Assembly: GCA_002780135.1 (NCBI GenBank)
Contig: PEWA01000018.1
Coordinates: forward strand, 1-6,117
Origin: Candidatus Shapirobacteria bacterium CG06_land_8_20_14_3_00_40_12
GTDB lineage: Bacteria; Patescibacteriota; Microgenomatia; UBA12405
Direction of reading: 5' to 3'
Length of the DNA: 6,117 bases
This document shows positions 4,984 to 6,117 of this stretch, piece after piece. The first letter of the stretch is position 1, and each line of letters opens with the position of its first letter. Under the pieces are notes generated by a model that saw nothing but the letters and a program-made list of their open reading frames with translations, was not told the origin of the DNA and searched no databases. A program made the position numbers and the translations under genes.

Positions 4984-4989
4984 TATAAT
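4984..4989 (+). promoter_or_regulatory. -10 box of the tRNA-Arg cluster
   Basis: A perfect TATAAT ending 9 nt before the tRNA, giving an expected start near 4996 and a leader of about 3 nt. The sequence 17 nt upstream (GGGATT, part of the terminator stem) is a poor -35. It probably drives tRNA-Arg and the two plus-strand protein genes behind it. Confidence 0.6.
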
Positions 4990-4998
4990 ACGTCTATT

Positions 4999-5073
4999 GT
5001 GCCCGTCGTCAAATGGATAGGATTCTCCCCTCCGAAGGGAGCGATGCGGGTTCAACTCCCGCCGGGCACACCA
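4999..5073 (+). tRNA. tRNA-Arg (anticodon CCG), CCA encoded
   Basis: The acceptor GTGCCCG (4999-5005) pairs fully with CGGGCAC (5063-5069), followed by discriminator A and an encoded CCA (5071-5073). The anticodon arm is CTCCC-CTCCGAA-GGGAG with anticodon CCG, reading CGG (Arg). The T-arm is GCGGG-TTCAACT-CCCGC. The D-arm (GTC/GGA) is weak, with one A-G mismatch, but its loop has the conserved GG. The last base of CCA is also the first base of the next gene's ATG. Confidence 0.95.
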
Positions 5074-5528
5074 TGAACCAGAAGTTTTTCAATTACCTCA
5101 AATCCCAAAATCTAAATTTCGACATCACCACCTTTTCCCGGTCCACCCGCACTTCAGTTGATGCCGCCACTGCTCTTGGGTGTCAGCTCGGACAAATTGC
5201 CAAATCTTTTATTTTTAAAATAGCCGATAACCACCTCCTGTTAATTGTTGCCAGTGGCGCCAACCGGGTTGATGAAAACAAGATTGGGGCTTTAATTGGT
5301 CAAAAAATTTCCAAAGCTGATGCCGATTTTGTCCAAAAACACACTGGTTATGCTATTGGTGGTGTTCCTTCATTCGGTTTTTCTACCCCCATTATCACTT
5401 ATATTGACGAAGATCTTTTAAATTTTTCTCAAATTTGGTCTGCCGCCGGTGACTCTCATTCCGTCTTTTCTCTTTCCCCCCAAAATCTCGTTCGTCTTAC
5501 TCGAGGTATAATAACCTGTGTCAAATAA
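5073..5528 (+). CDS. YbaK/EbsC-family aminoacyl-tRNA deacylase (trans-editing)
   Basis: This 151-aa protein has the family landmarks: TSVDAATALGCQLGQIAKSF (27-46) with K44 at the position of the essential lysine of YbaK, then VDENKIGALIG (67-77), TGYAIGGVPSFG (91-102) and AAGDSHSVFSLSPQNLVRLT (124-143). YbaK-type enzymes hydrolyse mischarged tRNAs, such as Cys-tRNA-Pro, in trans; the specific substrate is not clear here. The frame continues upstream through the tRNA, but the first real ATG is at 5073, on the last base of the tRNA CCA, and the family-like sequence starts right after it. No other start codon precedes the conserved core, and the tRNA leaves no room for a ribosome binding site. 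It probably shares the tRNA promoter and overlaps the NUDIX gene if that starts at GTG 5518. Confidence 0.9.
   Translation: MNQKFFNYLKSQNLNFDITTFSRSTRTSVDAATALGCQLGQIAKSFIFKIADNHLLLIVASGANRVDENKIGALIGQKISKADADFVQKHTGYAIGGVPSFGFSTPIITYIDEDLLNFSQIWSAAGDSHSVFSLSPQNLVRLTRGIITCVK
5503..5507 (+). promoter_or_regulatory. Possible Shine-Dalgarno for the second NUDIX gene
   Basis: GAGGT lies 10 nt before GTG 5518, slightly far but usable. The alternative ATG at 5539 has no purine-rich sequence upstream. This is the only start in the window with a visible candidate Shine-Dalgarno at a workable distance, so it tips the choice toward GTG. Confidence 0.35.
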
Positions 5529-6033
5529 TAACCAAAATATGGATAATTTAAACTACGACGAGCGTTCCACCGGTGGAATTGTTTATCGTCTCCAAAAAGG
5601 TCAACCCATTTGGTTACTGATCAAAGTTCTCTTCAAAAAATCAACATCCAAAAATACCACCCACCGAATCATCTATAAATTTCCCAAAGGCCATCTTCAG
5701 AGTGGGGAAGTTCTCAAGCAGGCCGCTCTCCGCGAGGTCGAAGAAGAAGGCTGGGTCAAAAGCCGGATTGTGGATAAAATTGGCTCAAGAGACTATGTCT
5801 TTTGGGATAAAACTCTAAAGAAAGATATCACCAAAAAAGTTACTTTTTATTTAATGGAGTATCTCGAAGATAGTTTGACTAAATATTCCGACCGTGAAGT
5901 AATTCTTGGCCGTGAATGGTTCTCCCTCGAAGAAGCCCTCAAAAAACTTTGTTATAGTTCTGAAAAGTCCCTTCTTAAAAAAGCCGCCTCCAAACTCAAT
6001 TCTTTATTAAAAACCAATAAATCGGTAAAATAA
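5518..6033 (+). CDS. NUDIX hydrolase, MutT/Ap4A-hydrolase-like
   Basis: The NUDIX box runs from G58 to V80: GHLQSG, E64, then R72-E73-V74-E75-E76-E77, with the catalytic glutamates E73, E76 and E77 present. The usual box Gly is Trp79. The preceding strand FPKGH and the N-terminal STGGIVYRL are typical of diadenosine-polyphosphate and MutT-type hydrolases, which clean up or recycle nucleotides. It has no DNA-binding domain, unlike the other NUDIX protein in the window. From GTG 5518 it has 171 aa and overlaps the deacylase gene by 11 nt; from ATG 5539 it has 164 aa and begins 10 nt after that stop. The C-terminal tail (about 150-171) is lysine-rich and helical. It is followed after 18 nt by tRNA-Ser(GGA) on the same strand. 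Confidence 0.88.
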   Translation: MSNNNQNMDNLNYDERSTGGIVYRLQKGQPIWLLIKVLFKKSTSKNTTHRIIYKFPKGHLQSGEVLKQAALREVEEEGWVKSRIVDKIGSRDYVFWDKTLKKDITKKVTFYLMEYLEDSLTKYSDREVILGREWFSLEEALKKLCYSSEKSLLKKAASKLNSLLKTNKSVK

Positions 6034-6051
6034 CAAGCTCATTCTAAATCT

Positions 6052-6117
6052 GGAGGGGTCGGATAGTGGTTCATTCCACAGACTTGGAAAGTCTGCGCTG
6101 TCAAAAGCTCGCGGGTT
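6052..6117 (+). tRNA. Partial tRNA-Ser (anticodon GGA), 3' end outside the window
   Basis: The acceptor strand GGAGGGG, T8, D-stem GGA/TCC, and anticodon arm CAGAC-TTGGAAA-GTCTG with anticodon GGA (codons UCC/UCU) are all visible. They are followed by a long variable arm (GCT/AGC stem) typical of class II tRNAs, and the start of the T-arm (GCGGGTT) at the edge. The 3' acceptor strand and CCA are not in the window. Confidence 0.92.

Noticed and set aside
5013..5072. N-terminal extension of the deacylase reading frame through the tRNA
   Set aside because: The 20 extra residues are translated tRNA-Arg sequence, and the family homology begins after ATG 5073.

Overview
The window looks like a piece of a small, AT-rich bacterial genome, most probably a Candidate Phyla Radiation (Patescibacteria) organism, perhaps Microgenomates. 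This is inferred from tightly packed short genes, near-absence of Shine-Dalgarno sequences, GTG/TTG starts, and the mix of a wHTH-NUDIX protein, a free-standing LytR_C protein, a HEPN/MNT pair and a GT-C-like membrane protein. No taxonomic marker is present, so the assignment is tentative.

Layout. 1-36 (minus) is the 5' half of a probable tRNA-Ser(GCT). 66-758 (minus) encodes a winged-helix/NUDIX protein. A divergent intergenic region (759-916) carries a strong promoter with an overlapping dyad, driving a Fic-family protein (917-1798, plus) whose catalytic histidine is a tyrosine. Tail to tail with it, after 1 nt, is a polytopic GT-C-like membrane protein (1800-3062, minus) whose natural N-terminus seems to be cut by a TAG. 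Upstream of that, on the same strand, lies an AT-rich HEPN/MNT pair (3136-3830). A 353-bp gap (3831-4183) contains a possible 32-codon ORF and two near-identical inverted repeats. A membrane-anchored LytR_C protein follows (4184-4882, minus), then a plus-strand rho-independent terminator. The right end is a plus-strand tRNA/protein cluster: tRNA-Arg(CCG), a YbaK/EbsC-type deacylase whose ATG starts on the last base of the tRNA CCA, a second NUDIX hydrolase, and the start of tRNA-Ser(GGA).

How the parts may work together. The Fic protein has its own C-terminal HTH-like segment and a dyad over its -35 box, which suggests autoregulation. HEPN/MNT is a recognised toxin-antitoxin or defence-type arrangement. 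Together they make the central part accessory. The right-hand cluster couples tRNA genes with tRNA quality control and nucleotide clean-up. Several starts (NUDIX at 758, Fic, HEPN, and the probable original start of the membrane protein at 3107) sit 7-10 nt after a -10-like hexamer, so the window suggests frequent leaderless transcription.

The strongest points for a second look are the His-to-Tyr Fic with its autoregulatory-looking promoter, the 1-nt tRNA/ORF overlap, the paired inverted repeats with a compensating base change, and the TAG inside the membrane-protein N-terminus.
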